Origin: JAVVEZ01 sp032250895
GTDB lineage: Bacteria > Pseudomonadota > Gammaproteobacteria > Pseudomonadales > Pseudohongiellaceae
Direction of reading: 5' to 3'
NCBI GenBank assembly: GCA_032250895.1
Contig: JAVVEZ010000024.1
Location: forward strand, 1-42,756
DNA length: 42,756 nt
The position numbers and the translations under genes are program-made. How positions within the stretch are numbered: the stretch's first letter is position 1; every line of letters begins with the position of its first letter. Below the pieces are notes generated by a model, which saw only the letters and a list, made by a program, of their open reading frames with translations, did no database searches and had not been told where the DNA came from. Positions 26,921 to 34,231 of the stretch are shown here, one piece after another.

Positions 26921-27346
26921 CTATCTTTCTTGATGTTTTCTGACCGAGGCGTTATTCATGAAAGCCGTGGCTATCAGTCCCGCAAGTATCGTTAGAGTAA
27001 AACCTATAACCACTGCTGGTTCATTCAAGGGCCTGACCCCGGCAAAAACCAGGGCAAAGAGGCCCGCCGTCATCACCATCTTCCCGGTTTCGCCTGCATA
27101 GAAGGACTTCACGATCTCGGGAGTATAGCGTGCCCCCCTGTATTTAAAAGCCTTTCGCGCAAAATACCCGTTGGGCACGGTACTTATCAATCCCCCGAGC
27201 AAAACCGAGTAGGCCGCGGTCCGGTCCACCAGGACAAGACAGGCCATGGCCGCAGTGATACTGGTACAGAATTGGGTGACGATGACTTTATAGATCGGGG
27301 GAGCTTTGAGATTCGTTACCCTTGCGGGTCGGCCCTGATTGCTCAT
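26921..27346 (-). CDS. atpI: ATP synthase protein I
   Basis: A 141-residue membrane protein with four predicted helices (about 22-41, 47-60, 88-105 and 112-130), as expected for AtpI/UncI, a non-essential factor that helps c-ring assembly. The family segment GGLISTVPNGYFARKAFKY is present. A strong ribosome-binding site (AGGAGAGG) precedes the ATG. First gene of the atp operon, about 40 nt after the predicted transcription start. Confidence 0.92.
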   Translation of the reverse strand: MSNQGRPARVTNLKAPPIYKVIVTQFCTSITAAMACLVLVDRTAAYSVLLGGLISTVPNGYFARKAFKYRGARYTPEIVKSFYAGETGKMVMTAGLFALVFAGVRPLNEPAVVIGFTLTILAGLIATAFMNNASVRKHQER

Positions 27347-27393
27347 CCTCTCCTGTTTTTTCTATGATGTCACTATGATTTTCAACGGTGCGC

Positions 27394-27423
27394 ATTATAG
27401 TGAGTTAAGCCCCCCGCAAGCAA
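27394..27423 (-). promoter_or_regulatory. Putative sigma-70 promoter of the atp operon
   Basis: On the minus strand a perfect -10 TATAAT (27394-27399) is preceded after 18 bp by TTGCTT (27418-27423), a moderate -35. Transcription would begin about 40 nt before the atpI start codon. Confidence 0.7.
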
Positions 27424-27482
27424 CCGCAATTTTCGCGACAATTTTCATGCTTGGGCTCAGAACCCGGAAAACCCTGCCCCGA

Positions 27483-28430
27483 TCAGCGGATATGGGCAAG
27501 AATGCCGTCAAGTTGATCGAGACTGCTGTATTTGAGGATGAGTCGACCCTTGCCTTTGGCGCTGTGCTGTACCAGCACTTGTGTGCCCAGCCGTCCGGAA
27601 AGATCCTCTTCGAGGTTTTTGATGTCCGGATCCACCCGGCCTCCGGGGGTTTTGGTCTTGCCTTGTTCTGCCTGTAATTTTCTGACCAGGGCTTCCGTCT
27701 GTCTGACGGACAAGCCCCTGCCGATCACGGCTCTGGCCGTGCTGGCCTGGGATTCTGCCGGCAGCGTCAACAAGGCCCGGGCATGTCCCATTTCCAGATC
27801 CCCGTGCTCCAGGTATTTGCGAACATCGAGCGTAAGGCCCATCAAGCGCATCAGGTTGGTGACGGCCGCCCGCGATTTTCCGACGGCATCGGCAACTTCC
27901 TGCTGCGTGAGATTGAACTCTTCCTGCAGTCGTTTCAATGCCATGGCTTCTTCTATCGGGTTGAGATCTTCCCGCTGAATATTTTCAATCAGGGCCATGG
28001 CGATGGCGGCTTCGTCCGGCACCTGCCGGATCAGCGCCGGAATCCTGTCCAGCCCGGCAAGCTGGGCGGCCCGCCAGCGCCGCTCACCGGCAATGATTTC
28101 ATAACGGTTCGGACCCACTGACCTGACCACGATGGGCTGCATCACGCCCTGTGCCCGAATGGAGTTGGCCAGATCTTCCAGGGTTTCCGCCTGCATGTCG
28201 AGGCGCGGCTGAAACTTGCCTGGCTGAATGAATTCCACCGGCAGTGATTCCAGTTCACCGTCTCTCCCTTCTTTGGTGGCAAGCTCACCGATACGGGTCT
28301 TGTCGGCCGCCGCCGGAAGCCCCTGGGTCGCATCTGCCGCCTGTTCCTGAAGGCTTGACGGCATTGAGGCCCTGCCATTCCCCAGGAGCGCATCGAGCCC
28401 TCTGCCCAAACCCCTTTTTTTCACCGCCAT
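27483..28430 (-). CDS. parB: Chromosome-partitioning protein ParB
   Basis: A 315-residue protein, started at the ATG giving MAVKKRGLGRGLDALLG, the usual family N-terminus that stimulates ParA; an in-frame ATG 57 bases earlier would overlap parA and has no better ribosome-binding site. The CTPase/ParB N-domain has the GERRWRA patch. The HTH region (FNLTQQEVADAVGKSRAAVTNLMRL) recognises parS, and the C-terminus dimerises. It spreads on DNA around parS near the origin and works with ParA in segregation. No perfect parS was noticed by eye in this window. 34 bp after parA. Confidence 0.97.
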   Translation of the reverse strand: MAVKKRGLGRGLDALLGNGRASMPSSLQEQAADATQGLPAAADKTRIGELATKEGRDGELESLPVEFIQPGKFQPRLDMQAETLEDLANSIRAQGVMQPIVVRSVGPNRYEIIAGERRWRAAQLAGLDRIPALIRQVPDEAAIAMALIENIQREDLNPIEEAMALKRLQEEFNLTQQEVADAVGKSRAAVTNLMRLMGLTLDVRKYLEHGDLEMGHARALLTLPAESQASTARAVIGRGLSVRQTEALVRKLQAEQGKTKTPGGRVDPDIKNLEEDLSGRLGTQVLVQHSAKGKGRLILKYSSLDQLDGILAHIR

Positions 28431-28464
28431 GCCAGTGCCCTGTTTTTTCTGATACGCGTTGACA

Positions 28465-29241
28465 TCAGACTGTCGTTGTTTGCTCATTGCCGGATTTACG
28501 CAAAATTTCTCCTGCCAACGCAATGTAGGCCAGGGCGCCCCGTGAGGCTTTATCATACACTATTATCGGCAGACCGAAGCTCGGGGCTTCAGCCAGCCTG
28601 ACATTTCTCGGAATGACCGTTCGGTAGACCTTGTCGGCAAAATATTCATGCAGCTGCGCGGAAACATCCTCTGTCAGTTTGTTCCGGGCATCAAACATCG
28701 TGCGTAAAATACCCTCGATGACCAGATCCGGATTGATGGATTCACTGATCGCATGGATGGTCTGTGACAGCGCGGACAGGCCTTCCAGAGCATAATATTC
28801 ACATTGCATGGGGATCAATACGCCATCCGCCGCCGCCAGCGCATTGACCGTCAGCATGTTCAGGGACGGCGGGCAATCGATCAGAATGTAATCATAGTGG
28901 GCTTTGACCGGAGCCAGAATCTCCTTGAGACGGTTTTCTACCTTGAGCAGCTCGACTTCTGCGGCGGTCAGATCGCCGTTTGCCGGAAGAATGTCGTAAC
29001 CCGCCTGTGGCGTCCGCAGGATGACATCCTGCAAGGAACGGGTCTGCGCAAGCACATCATAAACGGTATGGTCCAGGTCGTTTTTTTCAATGCCGCTACC
29101 CATGGTGGCATTGCCCTGGGGATCCAGATCCACCAGCATGACCTTTTTTTTCATCAGCACCAGAGAGGCGGCAAGATTTACCGTGGTGGTGGTCTTGCCG
29201 ACACCGCCTTTCTGGTTTGCTATTGCCAACACTCTGCCCAC
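28465..29241 (-). CDS. parA: Chromosome-partitioning ATPase ParA (Soj-like)
   Basis: A 258-residue protein. I chose the GTG at 29241 (VGRVLAIANQKGGVGK) because GAGG lies 6 bases upstream and it starts like the family; the open frame extends 46 codons further into rsmG. The deviant Walker A KGGVGKTTTT is followed by LVDLDPQGNAT (motif 1') and LIDCPPSLNML (Walker B). As a dynamic ATPase it moves ParB-parS complexes. It sits between rsmG and parB, the conserved order. Confidence 0.97.
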   Translation of the reverse strand: MGRVLAIANQKGGVGKTTTTVNLAASLVLMKKKVMLVDLDPQGNATMGSGIEKNDLDHTVYDVLAQTRSLQDVILRTPQAGYDILPANGDLTAAEVELLKVENRLKEILAPVKAHYDYILIDCPPSLNMLTVNALAAADGVLIPMQCEYYALEGLSALSQTIHAISESINPDLVIEGILRTMFDARNKLTEDVSAQLHEYFADKVYRTVIPRNVRLAEAPSFGLPIIVYDKASRGALAYIALAGEILRKSGNEQTTTV

Positions 29242-29290
29242 GCTTACCTCAAAAGACCGAAAAAATGGACTCGATTTCCCACTCGCCTCG

Positions 29291-29959
29291 CTACGAACAC
29301 CTGAGTCCGACAGACTCCTGGCCCGCAACAATTTCGAGCAGATGACGCTGCTCAAGCTCCTCCGGAAGCGAGAGGGCATACGTATTCCTGACGGTATAAC
29401 CGGGCAGCAAGGACATCACCTCCGCCTCTGGATAAAGTCCCTTCATGGCCAGCAGACAGCCATGTTCTGCGAACAAATGAGCAGTCCAGCGGATACTCTG
29501 ATTCAGTGAAGAAAACGCTCGGGTGACGACAATATCAATTTGATCCTGGCTTTGGAAGTTCTCTGCACGCTCATTTACGATGTCGACATTGTCCAGCCCC
29601 AGCGCGGTGACGGCCTGAAACAGAAAGCGGGTCTTCTTGCCATTGCTGTCGAGCAGCACAAATTTCTTTTCCGGAAAGGCAATGGCAAGCGGGATGCCGG
29701 GCAGGCCCGCGCCGGTTCCAACATCCAGCACTCTGTGCCCTGCAACAAAGGGAGCTATGCTCAGGCTGTCCAGCAGATGCAGACTCACCATGCGCTCCGG
29801 TTCTTTGACCCCGGAGAGGTTGAAGGCCTGATTCCAGCGCACCAGCAAGGCCAGATAGGCCAGCAGGCTGCTTTGTTTGGCGGCATCCAGATCCAAACCC
29901 AGACGCTGAAGGCCGTTGCTCAACTGCCGCGCCAATGTTGCTGGCTCAAGCCCTGGCAT
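29291..29959 (-). CDS. rsmG: 16S rRNA (guanine-527 N7) methyltransferase RsmG
   Basis: A 222-residue protein. The SAM-binding loop is VLDVGTGAGLPGIPLA (about residues 70-85). The later VTRAFSSLNQ and GCLLAMKG segments are family motifs. It methylates 16S rRNA G527 in the decoding centre; loss gives low-level streptomycin resistance. Its ATG shares one base with the mnmG TGA, so expression is coupled. Formerly gidB. Confidence 0.96.
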   Translation of the reverse strand: MPGLEPATLARQLSNGLQRLGLDLDAAKQSSLLAYLALLVRWNQAFNLSGVKEPERMVSLHLLDSLSIAPFVAGHRVLDVGTGAGLPGIPLAIAFPEKKFVLLDSNGKKTRFLFQAVTALGLDNVDIVNERAENFQSQDQIDIVVTRAFSSLNQSIRWTAHLFAEHGCLLAMKGLYPEAEVMSLLPGYTVRNTYALSLPEELEQRHLLEIVAGQESVGLRCS

Positions 29960-31860
29960 CAGGCGCTCTTGCTACGCAGAGCCTGATATTTTTTCAGATA
30001 GACCAGCAGCAGGGAAATCGCCGCCGGCGTAACCCCGGGAATTCTGGCCGCTCTGGCAATACTGTCGGGCCTGGCCTGGGACAGTTTTTGTTGCAGTTCC
30101 CGGGAAAGACCCGGCATGTTCAAATAATCAAAATCTTCTGGCAGCCAGGTGTTCTGCTGCCGTTTGAGCCCCTGGATTTCAGCCTGCTGGCGTTCTATGT
30201 AACCTTGATATTTGACGCGGATTTCGATCTGCTCCGCCACATCCTGGGGAATTTCCGAAGACCCTTCGCCAGCCTCGGCACAGGCTTTGTACAAGTTCTC
30301 GACGTTCACTCCTGGCCGGGCCAGGATATCCGACAGCCGGTATTCGTGATTCATCGGATTTTCCAGCATCCGGTTGATCAGGCTGGCAAGTCGACTGTCA
30401 CGCTGAACCCAGGTGCCTCTCAGCCGGTTTTCTTCCTTCTCCACCTTTTCAGCCTTCACCGAAAACGCATGCCAGCGTTCATCATCCACCAGACCCATTT
30501 CCCGGCCCGCCGCCGTCAGCCGGAAATCGGCATTATCCTGGCGCAGTTGCAGACGATATTCCGCCCTGCTGGTAAACATCCGATAGGGCTCCAAGGTGCC
30601 CTGGCTGATCAGATCATCCACCATGACACCCAGATAGGCCTGGTCACGTCCAGGGCACCAGCTGTCCCTGCCCTGTACCGCCAACGCGGCATTGATTCCG
30701 GCCAGCAGGCCCTGCGCAGCCGCCTCTTCATAGCCCGTGGTGCCGTTGATCTGACCGGCAAAATACAAACCTGCAACAAACTTCGTTTCAAGGGAATATT
30801 TCAGATCACGGGGATCGAAATAATCGTATTCGATGGCATAACCCGGCCTGATGATATGCGCATTTTCAAAGCCCCTGATGGCAGCGACCAGCTGCTTCTG
30901 CACATCAAAGGGCAGACTCGTGGAAATGCCGTTGGGATAGAGTTCATGCGTGCGCAAACCTTCCGGTTCGACAAAAATCTGATGGCTGTCCTTGTCTGCA
31001 AAGCGGACCACCTTGTCTTCGATGGAAGGGCAATACCGGGGACCGGCACCCTCGATGACACCGGTGTACATGGGGGAATATTTGATGCCGGCACGAATGA
31101 TATCGTGGCATTTCTCATTGGTTGCCGTGATATGACAATTCACCTGCCGGGGATGATCCCCGATCCTGCCCAGATACGACATCACGGGCAAAGGCGTATC
31201 GCCGGGTTGCTCTGTCATTACGGTAAAATCCACCGTTCTGGCGTCTATCCTCGGCGGGGTGCCCGTTTTCAGGCGGCCAACCCGGAACGGCAGTTCGCGC
31301 AAACGGCTGGCCAGGGCCAGTGACGGCGGATCTCCGGCACGGCCTCCGGCATGATTGCTGAGACCGATATGTATCTTGCCGCCCAGAAATGTCCCGGTGG
31401 TCAGCACCACGCGCGGCGCATAAAACCGCAGGCCGGTCTGGGTAATGACCCCTTCCACCCTGTCCGCGACAACGATCAGATCGTCGACAGCCTGCTGAAA
31501 AATACTCAGGTTTTGCTGGTTTTCCAATATTTCCCGAATGGCCGCCTTGTACAAAACCCGGTCTGCCTGTGCCCGAGTGGCACGCACGGCCGGCCCCTTG
31601 CTGGCATTGAGAGTACGGAATTGGATACCGGCACGGTCTGCCGCAAGCGCCATGGCTCCACCGAGGGCATCGATTTCCTTGACCAGGTGGGTTTTTCCGA
31701 TACCCCCGATTGCCGGATTACAGGACATCTGGCCCAGCGTTTCAATGTTGTGGGAAATCAGCAGGGTGCGCGTTCCCATACGCGCAGCCGCCAGCGCGGC
31801 TTCAGTACCGGCATGGCCGCCGCCAACGACAATGACATCAAAATGATCGGAAAAACTCAT
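29959..31860 (-). CDS. mnmG: tRNA uridine-34 carboxymethylaminomethyl modification FAD enzyme MnmG
   Basis: A 633-residue protein (formerly GidA). I used the ATG at 31860 (MSFSDHFDVIVVGGGHAG) rather than an upstream TTG. The FAD-binding GGGHAG is at residues 13-18; Cys-containing MSCNPAIGGIGKTHL, GTFLGGKIHIG and DDLISQGTLEPYRMFTSRAEYR are family signatures. With MnmE it builds the cmnm5 side chain on wobble U34 of several tRNAs. Heads the mnmG-rsmG-parA-parB unit. Its partner mnmE lies about 5 kb away, beyond the inserted island. Confidence 0.98.
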   Translation of the reverse strand: MSFSDHFDVIVVGGGHAGTEAALAAARMGTRTLLISHNIETLGQMSCNPAIGGIGKTHLVKEIDALGGAMALAADRAGIQFRTLNASKGPAVRATRAQADRVLYKAAIREILENQQNLSIFQQAVDDLIVVADRVEGVITQTGLRFYAPRVVLTTGTFLGGKIHIGLSNHAGGRAGDPPSLALASRLRELPFRVGRLKTGTPPRIDARTVDFTVMTEQPGDTPLPVMSYLGRIGDHPRQVNCHITATNEKCHDIIRAGIKYSPMYTGVIEGAGPRYCPSIEDKVVRFADKDSHQIFVEPEGLRTHELYPNGISTSLPFDVQKQLVAAIRGFENAHIIRPGYAIEYDYFDPRDLKYSLETKFVAGLYFAGQINGTTGYEEAAAQGLLAGINAALAVQGRDSWCPGRDQAYLGVMVDDLISQGTLEPYRMFTSRAEYRLQLRQDNADFRLTAAGREMGLVDDERWHAFSVKAEKVEKEENRLRGTWVQRDSRLASLINRMLENPMNHEYRLSDILARPGVNVENLYKACAEAGEGSSEIPQDVAEQIEIRVKYQGYIERQQAEIQGLKRQQNTWLPEDFDYLNMPGLSRELQQKLSQARPDSIARAARIPGVTPAAISLLLVYLKKYQALRSKSA

Positions 31861-32374
31861 GTGCTTCAACAATGCCCGGTTTCAGGGGAGCCAAGTATAC
31901 GCATTTCGCCGGGGATTTTCCTGTTTATTGGTACCCGTTGGTATTCGGTCCGGTAACGCGGCAGTCCGGGTTTTTATCCGGGTTCTTCAAAGGATTATTG
32001 GATATATGTATATACAGAGATTGTCATTATTCAAATATTATTACTGCTATTAAGGCCTCCATGGGCGGTGGAAATAATATGAATATCTTTTTTTATCAAA
32101 GGCTTGAATTGATTTAAAGGCTGTGTAAAACGGGTTTGGAAACAGCGTGCGAATCCGGTATTGGATGTAGATAAATCCGCTGTTTATCCACAGCGCGGAG
32201 CGGAGCTTATTTTTGTACACAAGCAGAACAGGGTTTACACAGGTTTGATTCACAGCTTGTGAAATTGTTGTTTGCCGATGCACTCTCAGAGCCACAATCC
32301 GAATACAGAACCAGGGACGACTATAACTGGAAGAAACAATCTCTGTTGTCGATTCACGTCAGAGGTGTGCGTCG
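31861..32374. other. 514-bp AT-rich spacer upstream of mnmG: oriC-like region
   Basis: No convincing gene. About 31985-32115 is strongly AT-rich. Next to it is a cluster of DnaA-box-like 9-mers: perfect TTATCCACA (32184-32192), and one-mismatch versions at 32122-32130 (reverse), 32213-32221 and 32246-32254. An AT-rich duplex plus clustered DnaA boxes upstream of gidA/mnmG is the E. coli oriC layout. It may be the active origin, an origin relic, or a DnaA-regulated promoter of mnmG. Confidence 0.5.
32184..32192 (+). promoter_or_regulatory. Perfect DnaA box (TTATCCACA)
   Basis: Exact match to the high-affinity DnaA 9-mer, with weaker neighbours on both sides within about 70 bp. Confidence 0.7.
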
Positions 32375-32971
32375 TTAATCGGCCGTTTGCAGGGGCGTTT
32401 GTTTCAGCCGATTCAATGCCAGCTCCAGTTTGGGTTGGTCAAACAGCGTTAATTTACGTTGAGCCCAATTCTCTCCGGCAGGCCAGTGACGTACTCCGTC
32501 GAGTATGGATTCAGGATCCGGTGATACCTTTTCTTTGGTCAGCAGCCAATCCACGGTGGAAAGCAGTTCCTTCCAGGGCTTGGCGTGGCTGGCGCGGAGC
32601 AACGACGGCGGGAATTCGGCCCTGGACAGGGCGCAGCGGCCCTGCCACAGTTCCATCAAAGCAACGCGAAAAACATCCTGGCCGATACGCTGGCGCACCT
32701 CTTGGGTGCGTTCCGTGACCGGAATTGCTGCCAGGCGTGCTTCCACCTCGGCAGACAAGGTGGGTGCAGGGTGAACTTGCAGTGCATGCAACAGACGCAG
32801 GGCTTCGTACAACTGCGCGGGATTGTTGGCGACACCGGCACTAGCCATGCCCGAAGGTAACGGGTGGGCTGCCGAAGGCAAGCCGATACGTTCCATCACG
32901 CCATGTTCCGGTACGGCCAGTAGAGTATCGACGCCCTGGGCTTTTGAAATAAGGGTAGGCAAGGCCTGCAT
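32375..32971 (-). CDS. HNH-domain fragment joined to an unrelated tail
   Basis: A 198-residue product when started at the ATG (MQALPTLISK) 4 bp after the RNA-ligase stop; longer frames would overlap that gene. Residues about 92-135 match the first half of a common HNH (HNH_2-type) endonuclease: RQRIGQDVFR, then GRCALS and the LLRASHAKPW with the first His. After KPW, family members continue to an Asn-Gly-Leu segment and a second His; here the sequence instead reads KELLSTVDWLLTKEKVSPD and ends in about 55 residues without those catalytic positions. I infer a gene fusion across a deletion or a chimeric relic, likely nuclease-dead. The tail may be the 3' end of another gene once located here. 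Still open and possibly expressed as the last gene of the cluster. Confidence 0.6.
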   Translation of the reverse strand: MQALPTLISKAQGVDTLLAVPEHGVMERIGLPSAAHPLPSGMASAGVANNPAQLYEALRLLHALQVHPAPTLSAEVEARLAAIPVTERTQEVRQRIGQDVFRVALMELWQGRCALSRAEFPPSLLRASHAKPWKELLSTVDWLLTKEKVSPDPESILDGVRHWPAGENWAQRKLTLFDQPKLELALNRLKQTPLQTAD

Positions 32972-32975
32972 GGGT

Positions 32976-33695
32976 TTACTTGTCTTCTGTAGCCCAACCC
33001 GCGCCATTTTGATCGCCATAAGACAGGTGGTTCCATTCAATTCGGCGGCTGCGCCAGTGGCTGTCGATAGCCTGGGTGAACTCCGCACGTACCAGTTTGC
33101 CGCGGGCGTGTAGCCAATCGTCGTCTTCCCGGCGGACTATCACCCCTTCCAGCGGGCCACTACGGAATTTGCTTTGCTGCGTGGATACCAGTTCCTTCAA
33201 TGCCTTAAGGGTGACTTTTTCCTTTAGCAGGTATGGGGCGGTTGCCACCTGTATTTTCCGGGCCAATGCATCACGTCTGCGGGTACTCCAGAATCGCCTT
33301 TCGCGGCGGTCGTACACATCGAACAATAACCACCAGTCCGGGAGGCTGGAGTAATCGAGGGAATGACGCGCGGCGCACCACTCGCCGAACAAAATCAAAT
33401 ACTCGTCCAGCACATCAAACAGCCGGCTTTCATGGATAGCAAGCCATTGGTCCAGTCGGGAAAACTGTCCGCCATGTGGAGAGTGCAAATAGGTGCCGCG
33501 GTTCTGCGCTCGCAAATCACCATCCGGACTGACGGAAAAGCCCAGATTGGCGCCATCGAGCTTCTCCTCAATCACCACCGCAGTGCTTAGTAGTTCATCA
33601 ACCTCTTCAGGGGAGAGTACTTTGTCGTCACGCGGCGTTCCCTGGCCTAACCAAGCGAGGTGCGGGGTATGGGGGAAGCGGAAGAAGTTGCTCAT
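32976..33695 (-). CDS. RNA-ligase-family nucleotidyltransferase
   Basis: A 239-residue protein with all nucleotidyltransferase motifs of the RNA ligase superfamily: motif I EEKLDGAN (Lys45 would take the AMP), the QNRGTYL loop (motif Ia), FGEWC (103-107, motif III), LLFDVYDR (123-130, IIIa), EGVIVR (183-188, IV) and GKLVR (199-203, V). Family members seal 5'-phosphate/3'-OH RNA ends with ATP. No kinase or phosphatase domain is present, so it would need compatible ends. Its ATG overlaps the stop of the PIN gene (ATGA), implying coupled translation. In this setting it could seal RNA cut by its neighbour or serve as a defence effector; both are inference. Confidence 0.85.
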   Translation of the reverse strand: MSNFFRFPHTPHLAWLGQGTPRDDKVLSPEEVDELLSTAVVIEEKLDGANLGFSVSPDGDLRAQNRGTYLHSPHGGQFSRLDQWLAIHESRLFDVLDEYLILFGEWCAARHSLDYSSLPDWWLLFDVYDRRERRFWSTRRRDALARKIQVATAPYLLKEKVTLKALKELVSTQQSKFRSGPLEGVIVRREDDDWLHARGKLVRAEFTQAIDSHWRSRRIEWNHLSYGDQNGAGWATEDK

Positions 33696-34231
33696 GGTAA
33701 GTCTGGTACGGCGTTGTCGGGAAACTTCTGCTCATAAAAACGGCAGATATCGGCCGGGCATAGAAACTCCACGCGGATGCCGCTATCCGCAAGGCTTGAC
33801 CACCAGTTCAGCCATTTGGAGTCTGTGGCTTGTAGAATGGGCGGTTTGGACAGGTGGGCATTGGCTACGGCTGGAAACTTACGGTCTGGAGGGTCAAATT
33901 CTGCCTGCAGTTCTGCCTCCGGAAATTCATCAAAAAAGCCCTGCGCCGTTTCCGTTAGCGTCACTTGTGCGACATGCGCTGTATTGGTTTGGTTCTGCAG
34001 CAGCCATTTCAGAAAGACACCGCCAACACTATTTGATTTATTCGCGCTGAGTTTGTGCTGATACTCCCCAAGAATTCGATACTCATCATCAATAACTATC
34101 GTTGATGACTTCTTCACTTGTTCCAGGCGCGCGATGCACGCGGACAAGCATTCATCAGAGATATCCTGGTGCTGACCATCTGCCACCAACAACACATTGG
34201 TATCAATGACCACTTCAGCCATTCGTGGCAT
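33692..34231 (-). CDS. PIN-like domain protein, putative ribonuclease
   Basis: A 179-residue protein. The N-terminus MPRMAEVVIDTNVLL has the hydrophobic strand and Asp10 that begin PIN nucleases. Further acidic residues fit the metal-binding set: Glu50/Glu56 (VIDDEYRILGE), Asp116 (DPPDRKFPAVA, a common position in this branch) and Asp137 (ATDSKW). PIN domains usually cleave RNA. A second ATG at 34222 is also possible. Its start overlaps the 3' end of the AAA ATPase gene and its stop overlaps the RNA-ligase start, so these three are one unit. No antitoxin-like small ORF precedes it, so it is not a standard VapBC pair. Confidence 0.75.
   Translation of the reverse strand: MPRMAEVVIDTNVLLVADGQHQDISDECLSACIARLEQVKKSSTIVIDDEYRILGEYQHKLSANKSNSVGGVFLKWLLQNQTNTAHVAQVTLTETAQGFFDEFPEAELQAEFDPPDRKFPAVANAHLSKPPILQATDSKWLNWWSSLADSGIRVEFLCPADICRFYEQKFPDNAVPDLP

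Noticed and set aside
29935..31323. 462-aa plus-strand ORF opposite mnmG
   Set aside because: Entirely antisense to a well-supported mnmG, low-complexity His/Gln/Arg-rich product without family features; a shadow of biased codon use.
32050..32295. 81-aa minus-strand ORF in the mnmG upstream spacer
   Set aside because: Overlaps the DnaA-box cluster, no ribosome-binding site and no family resemblance.
27347..32374. parS site near parAB
   Set aside because: I looked for the TGTTTCACGTGAAACA pattern by eye and did not see a perfect or near-perfect copy; a computed search may still find a degenerate one.
33692..34231. PIN gene as a VapC toxin with a VapB antitoxin
   Set aside because: The preceding gene is a 465-residue ATPase, not a small DNA-binding antitoxin, and the PIN protein is longer than typical VapC.
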